DNA of 15,097 nt from an uncultured bacterium (GCA_905215815.1 CAJMRN010000050.1:1-15097); one strand, 5' to 3'; shown: positions 1 to 7,482, counted from the first letter of the stretch. Numbers and translations: made by a program. Notes: generated by a model from the letters alone, not told the origin.

Positions 1-42
1 CTTCCCTCGGGAAACTTCGCGAAGCCCAGTTCCCGAGGGAAG
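1..42. repeat. Perfect 13-bp inverted repeat at window edge
   Basis: Arms at 1-13 (CTTCCCTCGGGAA) and 30-42 are exact reverse complements. The 16-base loop itself contains the palindrome CTTCGCGAAG at 15-24. No T-run follows, so it is not a classic intrinsic terminator on the + strand. It may belong to the 3' region of a gene outside the window or to the palindromic intergenic elements seen elsewhere here. The left edge is cut, so the true extent is unknown. Confidence 0.6.
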
Positions 43-82
43 GCTCAGCCGCCACCACAAAGACCGCAGGGACGGGAGCAGC

Positions 83-88
83 TATACT
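83..88 (+). promoter_or_regulatory. Possible -10 element for purE
   Basis: TATACT lies 64 bases before the purE start. No convincing TTGACA-like -35 stands 16-18 bases upstream. A small inverted repeat (ACTACT ctc AGTAGT, 86-100) overlaps the expected transcription start and could be an operator or chance. Confidence 0.3.
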
Positions 89-136
89 ACTCTCAGTAGT
101 TAAGGGTCGCGGATCCGCCGCGTCGCCGCTCTCAAC

Positions 137-142
137 AGGAGG
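137..142 (+). promoter_or_regulatory. Ribosome binding site fixing the purE start
   Basis: AGGAGG ends 9 bases before the ATG at 152. An in-frame TTG at 146 would leave a spacer of only 3 bases, so the ATG is preferred. Confidence 0.8.
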
Positions 143-151
143 TCTTTGTTT

Positions 152-616
152 ATGGCAGATCAAAAGCCGGTCGTCGGGATCATCATGGGTTCCAAGTCCG
201 ATCTGGGCGTTATGGAAGGCTGCACCGCCGAGCTCGAGGCGCTCGGTGTGCCCTATGAGCTCGTCATTGCGAGCGCGCACCGCACACCGGCGAAGGTCCA
301 TGAATGGGCCTCGACCGCTGCCGATCGCGGTATCAAAGTGATTATCGCTGCCGCCGGCAAGGCCGCTCACCTGGGTGGTGTCGTGGCTGCCTTTACGCCG
401 CTGCCGGTTATCGGCGTGCCCATGAAGACGAGTGACCTGGGCGGTATGGATTCTCTGCTGTCGATGGTGCAGATGCCTTCGGGCGTGCCCGTGGCCTGCG
501 TTGCCATCAACGGCGCCAAGAACGCCGCCATCTACGCCACGCAGATTCTAGGCGCTTGCGACCCCGAGTACCGCAAGGTTATCGAAAAGATGAAGCAGGA
601 GATGGCCGACGCCTAA
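152..616 (+). CDS. purE: N5-carboxyaminoimidazole ribonucleotide mutase PurE (class I)
   Basis: This 154-residue protein matches the usual length of class I PurE, the cytosolic enzyme converting N5-CAIR to 4-carboxy-5-aminoimidazole ribonucleotide in IMP synthesis. Visible motifs are GSKSD (residues 13-17), SAHRTP (41-46, with the catalytic-type His43) and a glycine-rich loop AGKAAHLGG (68-76). That loop departs from the GGAAHLPG form of the Escherichia coli enzyme by a Lys and a Gly, a variant I recall from clostridial and actinobacterial PurE. The start is the ATG after a strong AGGAGG. No purK follows; the next gene, 35 bases downstream, encodes a sortase. purF, purM and purN lie 3-7 kb downstream, so purine genes are clustered but not contiguous. 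The assignment is secure. Confidence 0.96.
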   Translation: MADQKPVVGIIMGSKSDLGVMEGCTAELEALGVPYELVIASAHRTPAKVHEWASTAADRGIKVIIAAAGKAAHLGGVVAAFTPLPVIGVPMKTSDLGGMDSLLSMVQMPSGVPVACVAINGAKNAAIYATQILGACDPEYRKVIEKMKQEMADA

Positions 617-651
617 GCGGCTTGCCGCCTTATCTGCAATAGAGGAGAAAT

Positions 652-1674
652 ATGTCCAATTATCAGGGAAAACGTTTTAAACTGTCCCAGATTCCCGATC
701 CTGCGAATCCAAGCGCGCCGCGCTCGGTGCAGCCGGGGCGGACGTCCTCTACGCAGCCCGCCCATGTCGCGGGGCACGTTCGGGCTCCGCGGCCGGTGGC
801 GCCATCGAACCAGCACGTTCAAGGCGCTTTGCCGACCTGCCGCCCCTCCAGTTACGGGGCGCAATCGCAAGCCCATCGTTCGCCTTCGCCCGGGCTCGGC
901 GGCTCGGCGGATAGTTCTGCTCCTAAGCGCAAAAAGGGCCGTTCGATTTTCGCGAGACTTCTTATTGTGATCGGTGCGTGCCTGATCGCTGCCGCCGCCG
1001 GCATCTATATCAAGGCGCAATTGGGCTACAAGGAAGCAAGCGATTCGTATCAAAAGGTTGAGAAAAAGTCTGTGAGCGATAGCGACGCGAGCGGGGCGCC
1101 CATTGTTGATTTTGCCACGCTAGCCCAAACCAACCCCGATGTCGTCGGTTGGATTTATGTACCCGGTACCGCTATCAACTATCCGGTGGTGCAGACGGAT
1201 AACAACACCAAGTACCTGAGCACGCTCTTTGACGGCACGGCAAATCCCGTGGGCTCTATTTTCCTTGACTGCGATGACGCGGCTCCCGGTATGGTGGACC
1301 AGCAGACTACGCTCTACGGACATCACATGAGGGATAACTCGATGTTCCATTTCATTGCCGACAGCGCCGACCAGTCGGTTTTCGACGGTATCGAATGTGC
1401 CTTTTACGTCACGCGCGACGGCGCCTATAAATTTAAGCCGTTGCTGACCAAGGTGGTCGAGGACTCGTACCAAAAAGCGCGTACTCCCAACTTTGAGGGC
1501 GGAGACGGCCTGAAGGCCTATCTTTCCGAGATGATTGACGGTGCCTCCGCCGTGGCGAGCGACGCTGAGAGCCGTGCCGCCAAGGCCGATAAGGTGCTCA
1601 CGCTTATCACGTGTTCGCCTTCGGCGCTAAGGAACAAGCGTGCCGTGATGATTCTTACCCCCGTTGAGAACTAA
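652..1674 (+). CDS. Class B sortase with long Pro/Ser-rich cytoplasmic tail
   Basis: This is a 340-residue membrane-anchored cysteine transpeptidase that would join secreted proteins to the cell wall or to pilin subunits. The order is a Pro/Ser/Gln-rich N-terminal tail (about 1-92), a basic patch KRKKGR (92-97), one transmembrane helix (about 100-120), then an extracellular sortase domain (about 150-340). The catalytic set is visible: His224 in YGHHM, Cys321 in LITCS and Arg330 in NKR. The spacing and the VGWIYVPGT and YPVVQ motifs indicate class B. The start follows AGAGGAGAAAT, and the stop overlaps the next ATG (TAATG, 1672-1676). No LPXTG-type substrate or pilin gene is adjacent, so it is probably a housekeeping or orphan sortase. 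The 90-residue tail is longer than in typical SrtB and looks disordered. Confidence 0.9.
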   Translation: MSNYQGKRFKLSQIPDPANPSAPRSVQPGRTSSTQPAHVAGHVRAPRPVAPSNQHVQGALPTCRPSSYGAQSQAHRSPSPGLGGSADSSAPKRKKGRSIFARLLIVIGACLIAAAAGIYIKAQLGYKEASDSYQKVEKKSVSDSDASGAPIVDFATLAQTNPDVVGWIYVPGTAINYPVVQTDNNTKYLSTLFDGTANPVGSIFLDCDDAAPGMVDQQTTLYGHHMRDNSMFHFIADSADQSVFDGIECAFYVTRDGAYKFKPLLTKVVEDSYQKARTPNFEGGDGLKAYLSEMIDGASAVASDAESRAAKADKVLTLITCSPSALRNKRAVMILTPVEN

Positions 1675-1748
1675 TGGTCGCATTGCAGGCGGCGGAGGCG
1701 CTGAAGGGCGAGTCGTCGCCCGACGGCATAAGAGATAAAAAAGGGGAA

Positions 1749-2168
1749 ATGATGCTCGAGAATGGCAAAATGATGCCTTCGATTGATGCTTGGCTGCGCG
1801 AGGCCAAGGCCGACGCTTCGGCGCCGGCGTGCGGTATGTATCTGACGCATAACGGTGTGGTGCGCGCGACGCCCAAGGCCGAGGTGCGCGGAGTCGAGAC
1901 CGATGGCGTGGCGCCGGGCCACAAGGTGGGCGGCATGGTGTTCGGCTTCGATGCTCAGAAGGTGCAGGCTGCTATCGAGGCCACGCGCGCGATGCCGGGT
2001 ATCGGCTATGTGCGCGTGTGGCTGGCAAGCGGCGAGCTTGCCGTAGGTGACGACATCATGCTCGTGCTCATTGGCGGGGACATTCGCCCGCACGTGGTCG
2101 ATGCGCTGCAGGCGCTCGTTGGCACCATCAAAAATGAGTGTGTGAGTGAGGTCGAGCGCGAGGCGTAG
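1749..2168 (+). CDS. MoaE-fold protein, degenerate molybdopterin synthase catalytic subunit homologue
   Basis: From the chosen start this is a 139-residue protein whose second half aligns by eye with MoaE: CGMYLTHNGVVR (28-39) against the GAVVTFTGKVR region, then SGELAVGDDIM (94-104), DIRPHVV (111-117) and LVGTIK (123-128). MoaE normally transfers MoaD thiocarboxylate sulfur to precursor Z. Here Arg113 and Lys128 match conserved positions of the Escherichia coli enzyme, but the conserved His is Ile112 and the second catalytic Lys is Val135. No moaD or other molybdenum cofactor gene is nearby, so the activity is doubtful. The start is ambiguous: ATGs at 1749 and 1752 follow AAGGGG, ATGs at 1770 and 1773 are possible, and an ATG at 1674 overlaps the sortase stop and would give 164 residues with an unconserved leader. 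The family is likely, the function unknown. Confidence 0.65.
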   Translation: MMLENGKMMPSIDAWLREAKADASAPACGMYLTHNGVVRATPKAEVRGVETDGVAPGHKVGGMVFGFDAQKVQAAIEATRAMPGIGYVRVWLASGELAVGDDIMLVLIGGDIRPHVVDALQALVGTIKNECVSEVEREA

Positions 2169-2198
2169 AGGTTTGCGTCGATAGAAGGCTCGTTTATA

Positions 2199-2237
2199 AA
2201 AATGCCCGCCGGTACGTGTGATACCGGCGGGCATTTT
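2199..2237. terminator. Bidirectional intrinsic terminator
   Basis: A perfect 16-bp stem (AAAATGCCCGCCGGTA, 2199-2214, with its complement at 2222-2237) encloses a 7-base loop. A-rich and T-rich flanks give a U-run in both directions. It sits exactly between the convergent MoaE-like and CmpB-type genes, 30 bases after one stop and 21 after the other. Confidence 0.92.
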
Positions 2238-2258
2238 GCGTTTTGGGCGCGGTGAGCG

Positions 2259-3488
2259 CTACACGCGCGTTGCATCCTTGGGGCTCATGGTCATGCTCTG
2301 GAAGCGATTCTCCATAAAGTCATTATCGAAATACTTGCCGTAGAACTGCGCAACGGGAATATCCGGTTCCGTGCCGTTGACGCGCTGATACCAATAATCG
2401 AGCGACTGCAGCGTCATAACGCCATCGACCAGCATAATGATGGTGAAGATGACGGTAGCCGAGTAGCGGCTCTTCCACGGAATCATGTTGATGAGTTTGA
2501 GCAATCTGGGCAGCAGCAGCTTGATCCAGATGAGGCCGCCCAGGCCCCACAGACAGGCGAAGCCCGTGCAGGTGCGTCCGCCCGTGAGGACCACGAGCGG
2601 GTCGGGCATACCGAACAGCGTTATGTGCGAGTAGCTCCACGAGACCACGCCAAACGCGGTCTGCATAAACCAGCCCACGAACACCTCAAAGCTGGCGCCG
2701 AGCAGGGCGCTCACCAGGAAAATGATGATGGGGTTCTTTTTATAGAAGCGGTTGAGCACCATGGTCATGAGCACGGCACCAAAGCCGTAGATGGGGCTGA
2801 AGGGGCCAAACAGCATACCGGCGCGGTCCTGGTAGACACCCGGATCGTTGACGGTCATATGCCAGATATCCTCCAGGACCAGGCCGAGTATGCAGCAGAC
2901 AAAGAATACCCAGAACAGGTTGAAGTAGTTGAGCTTGATGTAGCCTTCGCCGGTTTCATCGCGCCCGAGCATGCCCTCGGCGGCGGCGTCGCGGTCGAGC
3001 ATCTCCTGCAGGCGGCGCTGCAGCTCGCGCTCCTGGCGCAGCGTGGGGTCGACGGTGGCCGAAAGTGCGACGAGGATGCCGAGCTGGATGGCAGGGCGCA
3101 GCAAGAAGGGCCCGATGCCCTGGAGCATCACGTCAACCAAAAGCTCGACGACGGTAAACGCGATAAGGATATAGGACAGACGGGCGGCATTGCGACGCTG
3201 GTTCTTGATGAGGTCTAGGCCAAAGATGATCAAGATGACAGCACTGGCAGCCGAGAGCATGATGCCGGCGACGATAAGGCCGACCGCGACGAGCGTGTTG
3301 TCGCCGAGCTTGGCGGCGGCGTTGCCGTTGATGAGCGCGGTGATGACCTGCCACATAAAGGCGCCGACCGAAGGGAGCGTGCCCACGCCGGACAGGATGC
3401 ACAGGACGGCGTACACCTTAATGATGAGGGGGATCTTCTTGACCTCCGTGGCGCTGGGGACGCTGGGGTCGAGTTCGTTTCGATCCAT
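2259..3488 (-). CDS. Polytopic membrane protein with CmpB-type (putative ABC-transporter type IV) domain
   Basis: This 409-residue integral membrane protein has two halves. Residues 20-145 hold about four hydrophobic helices (22-42, 66-92, 104-124, 128-145). A charged, glutamate- and arginine-rich linker follows (150-183). Residues 187-365 carry further helices and the FGPFSPIYGFGAV signature (227-239), plus SFEVFVGWF (266-274), as in Pfam PF06541. The family name is historical: no transport activity or partner ATPase has been established for it that I know of, and no ATPase gene is adjacent. The start is the ATG read from 3488 downwards, preceded by AGAAAGG. An open frame runs 59 codons further upstream but lacks an RBS and is Arg/Leu-rich, like non-coding frames. 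The gene is divergent from purF and appears monocistronic. Confidence 0.8.
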   Translation of the reverse strand: MDRNELDPSVPSATEVKKIPLIIKVYAVLCILSGVGTLPSVGAFMWQVITALINGNAAAKLGDNTLVAVGLIVAGIMLSAASAVILIIFGLDLIKNQRRNAARLSYILIAFTVVELLVDVMLQGIGPFLLRPAIQLGILVALSATVDPTLRQERELQRRLQEMLDRDAAAEGMLGRDETGEGYIKLNYFNLFWVFFVCCILGLVLEDIWHMTVNDPGVYQDRAGMLFGPFSPIYGFGAVLMTMVLNRFYKKNPIIIFLVSALLGASFEVFVGWFMQTAFGVVSWSYSHITLFGMPDPLVVLTGGRTCTGFACLWGLGGLIWIKLLLPRLLKLINMIPWKSRYSATVIFTIIMLVDGVMTLQSLDYWYQRVNGTEPDIPVAQFYGKYFDNDFMENRFQSMTMSPKDATRV

Positions 3489-3494
3489 ACATAA

Positions 3495-3501
3495 CCTTTC
3501 T
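3495..3501 (-). promoter_or_regulatory. Ribosome binding site for the CmpB-type gene
   Basis: Read on the - strand, AGAAAGG stands 6 bases before the ATG that ends at 3488. It decides the start against the longer open frame reaching 3665. Confidence 0.65.
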
Positions 3502-3735
3502 CGTTTTGCTGTAGGTACAAGGATACGCCGCCGACCTGCCAAAAGACAGGACGAACGTCCCAATTGCAACAATGCAAGCCCCAACGGCGGGCGAGACACG
3601 TCGCAACGGAAGTATGCGGGATCGTCGGCCCCGAGGCGGTTGCCCAATAAAATGTTTGGCTGCAAAACGGATTATAAGCTCGGTGGGCTTTTAAAAAGCG
3701 CTGTTCATGCGCGGGAGTGCTTGTCTTGCCGTGCG

Positions 3736-3741
3736 TATAAT
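3736..3741 (+). promoter_or_regulatory. Consensus -10 element for purF
   Basis: A perfect TATAAT stands 41 bases before the purF ATG. The -35 region at proper spacing (GGGAGT) is poor, so the promoter may need an activator or rely on its -10. Confidence 0.55.
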
Positions 3742-3782
3742 AGGGCAGGTAACGCCAAATAACGAGGCTCTGAGGGGATGCC

Positions 3783-5453
3783 ATGTCTCAAGAAACCATC
3801 CGCGCGGCCGAGCGTGCCGCGGGACAGGTGAAGACCATGTCGACGTATGATCCGGACTCCGACCAGCTGCATGAGGAATGCGGCATTTTTGGTGTGTGGG
3901 CACCCGATCGCGATGTGGCTCGACTGACGTACTTTGGTCTGCGCGCGCTGCAGCATCGCGGCCAGGAATCGGCGGGAATCGCCGTGGGTGATGGCGGCAC
4001 GGTTATGGTCCGCAAGGATCTGGGCCTGCTCGACCGCGTGTTCTCCAACGCCGACCTGTCGACACTCTCCGGTCAGCTGGCCGTGGGCCACGTGCGCTAC
4101 GGCACCGCCGGCGCCAAGAGCTGGGAAGCCTCTCAGCCGCACCTCTCTACCATCAATAGCGTCATTATCGCGCTCGCACACAACGGCACCCTCGTCAACA
4201 CCGACGAGCTGCGCCGCCAGCTGATCGAGCTGGGCGTGCCGTTCCTCTCCAACTCGGATTCCGAGGTCGCGACCAAGCTTATCGGCTACTTTACTCAGCG
4301 TACAGGCCATCTGCGCGAGGGCATTCGCAAGACCATGGAGCTCGTGCGCGGCGGCTACGCCATGACGCTCATCAACGAGCAGGCGCTTTACGCATTCCGC
4401 GATCCGCACGGCATTCGCCCGCTTGTGCTGGGCAAGCTGGTGGACGAGGGCCTGGACCAGGCCGATGCCGCATCCGTTTCGCAGCTGCCGTCGCAGGACG
4501 GCGCCGCGACGGCCGACGCCACCACCCATGTCACCCGCGCCGGCGGCTGGGTCGTCGCCTCCGAGACTTGTGCGCTCGACATTGTGGGCGCCGAGTACGT
4601 CCGCGACGTCCGCCCCGGTGAGATTTTGCGCATCAGCGCCGAGGGCCTTGTGTCCGAGCAGGGCGTGCCTGCCGCCGAAGAGCCTGCCAACTGCATTTTT
4701 GAGCAGGTCTACTTTGCTCGCCCCGATTCCATCATGAACGGCAAGAGCGTCTACGCCTGCCGTTATGACATGGGTCGTCAGCTGGCACATGAGGAGCCCG
4801 TCGAGGCCGACCTGGTCATCGGCGTGCCCGACTCCGGCCTGCCGCCCGCGGAGGGCTATTCGCACGAGAGCGGCATTCCCTTTGGCGAGGGCCTCATCAA
4901 GAACCGCTATGTGGGCCGTACGTTTATCGAGCCCACGCAGGAGTTGCGCGCCATGGGCGTGCGTATGAAACTCAACCCGCTTCGCGACAACATCAAGGGC
5001 AAGCGCCTGGTCGTCATCGACGACTCCATCGTGCGCGGCACCACCATGGTGCAGCTCGTCAAGATGCTGCGCAACGCCGGCGCCAAGGAGATTCATATCC
5101 GCATCAACTCGCCCGAGGTCATCTGGCCGTGCTTCTACGGCATCGATACCGACGTGCAGTCGCAGCTCATCAGCGCCAACAAGACGGTCGACGAGATTTG
5201 CGAGTATATCGGTGCCGATTCGCTGGCCTTCCTTTCGGTCGAGGGCCTGCTTAAGGTCATGCCCAAGGGCGGTTACTGCGATGCGTGCTTTACCGGCCGC
5301 TACCCCGTGGCGATTCCCGAGAGCTTTGGCCGCGACAAGTTCATGGAGGGCTTTAAGCCCCGCAACCTGGACAAGCCGCTGCACTTTGACGACGACGCCG
5401 TGGTCGAGAAATACGATGACCGCAGCTGGGAAGAGAAGCACGGCGAGGCCTAA
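3783..5453 (+). CDS. purF: Amidophosphoribosyltransferase PurF (Fe-S, propeptide type)
   Basis: This 556-residue enzyme commits PRPP and glutamine to purine synthesis, making 5-phosphoribosylamine. The N-terminal nucleophile is Cys33 in EECGIFGV, implying removal of a 32-residue propeptide; that is longer than the 11 residues of the Bacillus subtilis enzyme. The glutaminase domain spans about 33-270 with RALQHRGQESAG, RYGT and AHNGTLVN. The phosphoribosyltransferase domain has VIGVPDSG (345-352) and the PRPP loop VVIDDSIVRGTT (410-421). Cys304, Cys450, Cys499 and Cys502 fit the 4Fe-4S ligands of Bacillus-type PurF. A 35-residue Ala/Ser/Thr-rich stretch (about 220-254) interrupts the usual LGKL...VVASETCA region. 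The start follows GAGGGG; an internal ATG at residue 19 is a less likely alternative. A consensus -10 lies upstream. Confidence 0.97.
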   Translation: MSQETIRAAERAAGQVKTMSTYDPDSDQLHEECGIFGVWAPDRDVARLTYFGLRALQHRGQESAGIAVGDGGTVMVRKDLGLLDRVFSNADLSTLSGQLAVGHVRYGTAGAKSWEASQPHLSTINSVIIALAHNGTLVNTDELRRQLIELGVPFLSNSDSEVATKLIGYFTQRTGHLREGIRKTMELVRGGYAMTLINEQALYAFRDPHGIRPLVLGKLVDEGLDQADAASVSQLPSQDGAATADATTHVTRAGGWVVASETCALDIVGAEYVRDVRPGEILRISAEGLVSEQGVPAAEEPANCIFEQVYFARPDSIMNGKSVYACRYDMGRQLAHEEPVEADLVIGVPDSGLPPAEGYSHESGIPFGEGLIKNRYVGRTFIEPTQELRAMGVRMKLNPLRDNIKGKRLVVIDDSIVRGTTMVQLVKMLRNAGAKEIHIRINSPEVIWPCFYGIDTDVQSQLISANKTVDEICEYIGADSLAFLSVEGLLKVMPKGGYCDACFTGRYPVAIPESFGRDKFMEGFKPRNLDKPLHFDDDAVVEKYDDRSWEEKHGEA

Positions 5454-5609
5454 AACCCGCCATGTAGGGACAGGTTTATTTTGGTAGGTTTTACCTGCTG
5501 TTTTGTTGATTGAGCGGCGCGCGTTGCCAGAATGCGCGCCGAACCGAGGGCAACTATGAGCACCGTTTGGCGCCCGGGCGGCAAACGGTAGTGGGAGAGG
5601 AAGTCTCAG
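5454..5609. other. purF-purM spacer with two hairpins
   Basis: This 156-base gap contains an AGGGACAGG motif at 5466-5474, a hairpin GGCGCGCGTT/AATGCGCGCC (5516-5540, one wobble pair) and a second hairpin ACCGTTTG/CAAACGGT (5562-5589) enclosing the palindrome GCCCGGGC. Neither hairpin has a T-run, so purF and purM may be cotranscribed with a structured leader between them. Confidence 0.55.
5556..5591 (+). CDS. Possible 11-codon leader ORF before purM
   Basis: An ATG follows GAGGG by five bases and reads MSTVWRPGGKR then TAG, 18 bases before the purM ATG. The second hairpin of the spacer (5562-5589) lies almost entirely inside this frame, so translating ribosomes would melt it. This is compatible with a leader peptide controlling purM, but an ORF this short can arise by chance and its residues do not match a purine-specific stalling signal that I know. 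Confidence 0.2.
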   Translation: MSTVWRPGGKR

Positions 5610-6713
5610 ATGAGCGACAGCAAGCATGTGACGTATGAGGATGCCGGCGTCGATACCGCCGAGGGTGGCCGCGCCGTCGACGCTATTAAGCAAATGGTTA
5701 AGGACACCAACCGTCCCGAGGTTATCGGCGGTATCGGTGGCTTCGGTGGCTTGTTCTCGGCTGCCGCGCTTAAGGATATGGAAGACCCGATCCTGATCAG
5801 CGGTACCGACGGCGTGGGCACCAAACTCGTGCTCGCCCAGATCATGGACCGTCACGAGACGGTGGGCCAGGACCTGGTCGCCATGTGCGTCAACGACATT
5901 TTGGCTTCGGGCGCCGAGCCTCTGTTCTTCCTGGACTACGTCGCCATCGGCCACATTGAGGCCGAGCACATGGCAAAGATCATCAAGGGCGTTGCCGACG
6001 GCTGCAAGCTCGCGGGCTGCGCGCTCGTGGGCGGCGAGATGGCCGAGCACCCGGGCGTCATGGCTCCGGCCGACTACGACCTCGCTGGCTTTACCGTGGG
6101 CGTCGTCGACCGTCCCAAGATGCTTGACCCCGCGAACGTTCGCCCCGGCGATGTGATCCTGGGCCTGCCTTCCACCGGCGTGCACTCCAACGGCTACTCG
6201 CTCGTTCGCAAGGTTATCGGCGTCGACGGCATCAAACCGGGCACGCCCGAGGCCGCCGCTAAGGCCGAGGAGCTGAGCCGTCCGCTCGAGGAGCTCGGCG
6301 GCGCATCGCTGGCCGACGCCCTGCTGGCCCCCACGCGCATCTATGTCAAGCCGATTCTTGAGCTGCTGCGCGGTGGCGCTCCGGTGCACGCCATTGCCCA
6401 CATCACCGGCGGCGGCATCACCGAGAACCTCAACCGCGCGCTTGCCGACGACGTCGACGCCGTGGTCACCCGCAACGGTGCCGAGATGGGCTGGGATGTT
6501 CCGCCCGTCATCACCTACGTGTCGCGCCAGGCCGAGCTCGCGCCCAACGAGGCGTGCAAGACCTTCAACATGGGCGTCGGCCTGTGCCTGATCGTTGCCC
6601 CCGAGGACGAGGCCGCGGTGACCGAGGCCCTGGTCGCGCTGGGCGAGAAGCCGTTCCGCGTGGGCGAGTGCGTCGAGGGTTCCGGTAAGGTCGTGTACTC
6701 CGATGAGCGCTAA
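5610..6713 (+). CDS. purM: Phosphoribosylformylglycinamidine cyclo-ligase PurM (AIR synthetase)
   Basis: The 367-residue product closes the imidazole ring of FGAM with ATP to give AIR, the fifth step of IMP synthesis, in the cytosol. It spans the full family length: GTDGVGTK (65-72) and the preceding GGFGGLF (43-49) form the ATP and substrate region, GGEMAEHPG (141-149) is the second signature, GLPSTGVHSNGY (185-196) and HITGGGITENLNR (264-276) follow, and FNMGVG (319-324) lies near the end. The start is preceded by GAGAGGAAG. Its last 11 bases overlap purN in another frame, so the two are translationally coupled. The 5' spacer is structured. Confidence 0.97.
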   Translation: MSDSKHVTYEDAGVDTAEGGRAVDAIKQMVKDTNRPEVIGGIGGFGGLFSAAALKDMEDPILISGTDGVGTKLVLAQIMDRHETVGQDLVAMCVNDILASGAEPLFFLDYVAIGHIEAEHMAKIIKGVADGCKLAGCALVGGEMAEHPGVMAPADYDLAGFTVGVVDRPKMLDPANVRPGDVILGLPSTGVHSNGYSLVRKVIGVDGIKPGTPEAAAKAEELSRPLEELGGASLADALLAPTRIYVKPILELLRGGAPVHAIAHITGGGITENLNRALADDVDAVVTRNGAEMGWDVPPVITYVSRQAELAPNEACKTFNMGVGLCLIVAPEDEAAVTEALVALGEKPFRVGECVEGSGKVVYSDER

Positions 6714-7404
6714 CGAGCAGATGGCTGCTGCCGAGGGCCTGGACTTTGTGCCCTATACCCGTCCGACCGGTACCGATACGGCTGAGCCGCTCAAGATCGG
6801 CGTGCTCATCAGCGGCTCCGGCACCAATCTGCAGGCGCTGATCGACCTAATCGCCGCCGGCAAGCTCAATGCTTCGATTGAGCTTGTGGTGTCGAGCCGT
6901 CCTTCGGCCAAGGGCCTGCAACGTGCCGAGCGTGCAGGCATCCAGACGCTTACGCTGTCCAAGGATGTCTATGCCGATCCCATCGCCGCCGACGAGATCA
7001 TCGCGCACGAGCTGCTCGAGCGTGGCTGCGAATATGTGGTCATGGCCGGCTACATGCGCATGGTGCACACGCCTCTGCTAGCGGCGTTTCCCAACCGCGT
7101 GGTCAACTTGCATCCGGCGCTGCTGCCGAGCTTTACCGGCGCGCATGCGATCGACGATGCCTTTGCGCGCGGCGTCAAGGTAACCGGTGTGACCGTGCAT
7201 TTTGCCAACGAGATTTACGACAACGGCCCCATCATCGCCCAGCGCGCGCTGGCCGTTGAGGAAGGCTGGGACGTCGATACGCTCGAGGAGCACATCCATG
7301 CGATTGAGCACGTGCTGTATCCCGAGGTCGTGCAGATGCTCGCCGACGGCCGCGTCCACGTGCTGGAGAGCGGCAAGGTCGCAATTGATGCGCCCCGTCG
7401 CTAG
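6703..7404 (+). CDS. purN: Phosphoribosylglycinamide formyltransferase PurN
   Basis: This 233-residue enzyme transfers a formyl group from 10-formyltetrahydrofolate to GAR, the third purine step. The core starts at about residue 30 with IGVLISGSGTNLQAL (32-46). The catalytic trio of the family is present as Asn135 and His137 in VNLHPALLPSF and Asp173 in NEIYDNGP. A 29-residue N-terminal extension (SANEQMAAAEG...) precedes the core and makes it longer than the roughly 190-212 residues usual for PurN. The chosen ATG lies inside purM (ATGAGCGCTAA), giving an 11-base overlap; an in-frame ATG at 6721 would shorten it by six residues. A strong terminator follows 30 bases after the stop, closing the purine unit. 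Confidence 0.95.
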   Translation: MSANEQMAAAEGLDFVPYTRPTGTDTAEPLKIGVLISGSGTNLQALIDLIAAGKLNASIELVVSSRPSAKGLQRAERAGIQTLTLSKDVYADPIAADEIIAHELLERGCEYVVMAGYMRMVHTPLLAAFPNRVVNLHPALLPSFTGAHAIDDAFARGVKVTGVTVHFANEIYDNGPIIAQRALAVEEGWDVDTLEEHIHAIEHVLYPEVVQMLADGRVHVLESGKVAIDAPRR

Positions 7405-7436
7405 CGGTGCACAGTACAATTTAGTTGAGTGGTCAG

Positions 7437-7480
7437 GGTGGTCATTGGCGCCAAGGTGCGTGTGACCACCTTTTGTTTTT
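7437..7480 (+). terminator. Intrinsic terminator after purN
   Basis: GGTGGTCA (7437-7444) pairs with TGACCACC (7463-7470), followed by TTTTGTTTTT. The loop holds the palindrome TTGGCGCCAA (7445-7454). A second TGGTCA copy at 7430-7435 offers an alternative partner for the 3' arm. Confidence 0.88.
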
Positions 7481-7482
7481 GG

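Larger units (their letters stand above)
3489..3782. other. Divergent intergenic spacer upstream of purF
   Basis: These 294 bases separate two divergent starts and should hold both promoters. I see an AGAAAGG ribosome site for the leftward gene (3495-3501), a short GGACG-AA-CGTCC palindrome (3549-3560), a TTGCA/TGCAA pair (about 3564-3577), an A/T-richer stretch (3645-3700) and the purF -10. I find no purine riboswitch core and no convincing ORF. Confidence 0.6.

Noticed and set aside
3489..3665. N-terminal extension of the CmpB-type membrane protein
   Set aside because: The 59 extra codons are Arg/Leu/Gly-rich without domain character, while the ATG ending at 3488 has an AGAAAGG site and begins a sensible protein.
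3489..3782. Possible purine riboswitch before purF
   Set aside because: I could not find the conserved three-way junction core or a terminator or sequester stem before the purF start.
3705..6401. An 898-codon open frame on the - strand opposite purF and purM
   Set aside because: It is antisense to two unmistakable conserved enzymes, spans their intergenic gap, and its translation is His/Ala/Gly/Arg-rich with no recognisable domain. GC-rich third positions on the sense strand remove stop codons from this frame.
7405..7436. TACAAT at 7413-7418 as a promoter for the IIA gene
   Set aside because: There is no -35, and a strong intrinsic terminator immediately downstream would stop such a transcript unless antitermination occurs; there is not enough evidence to annotate it.
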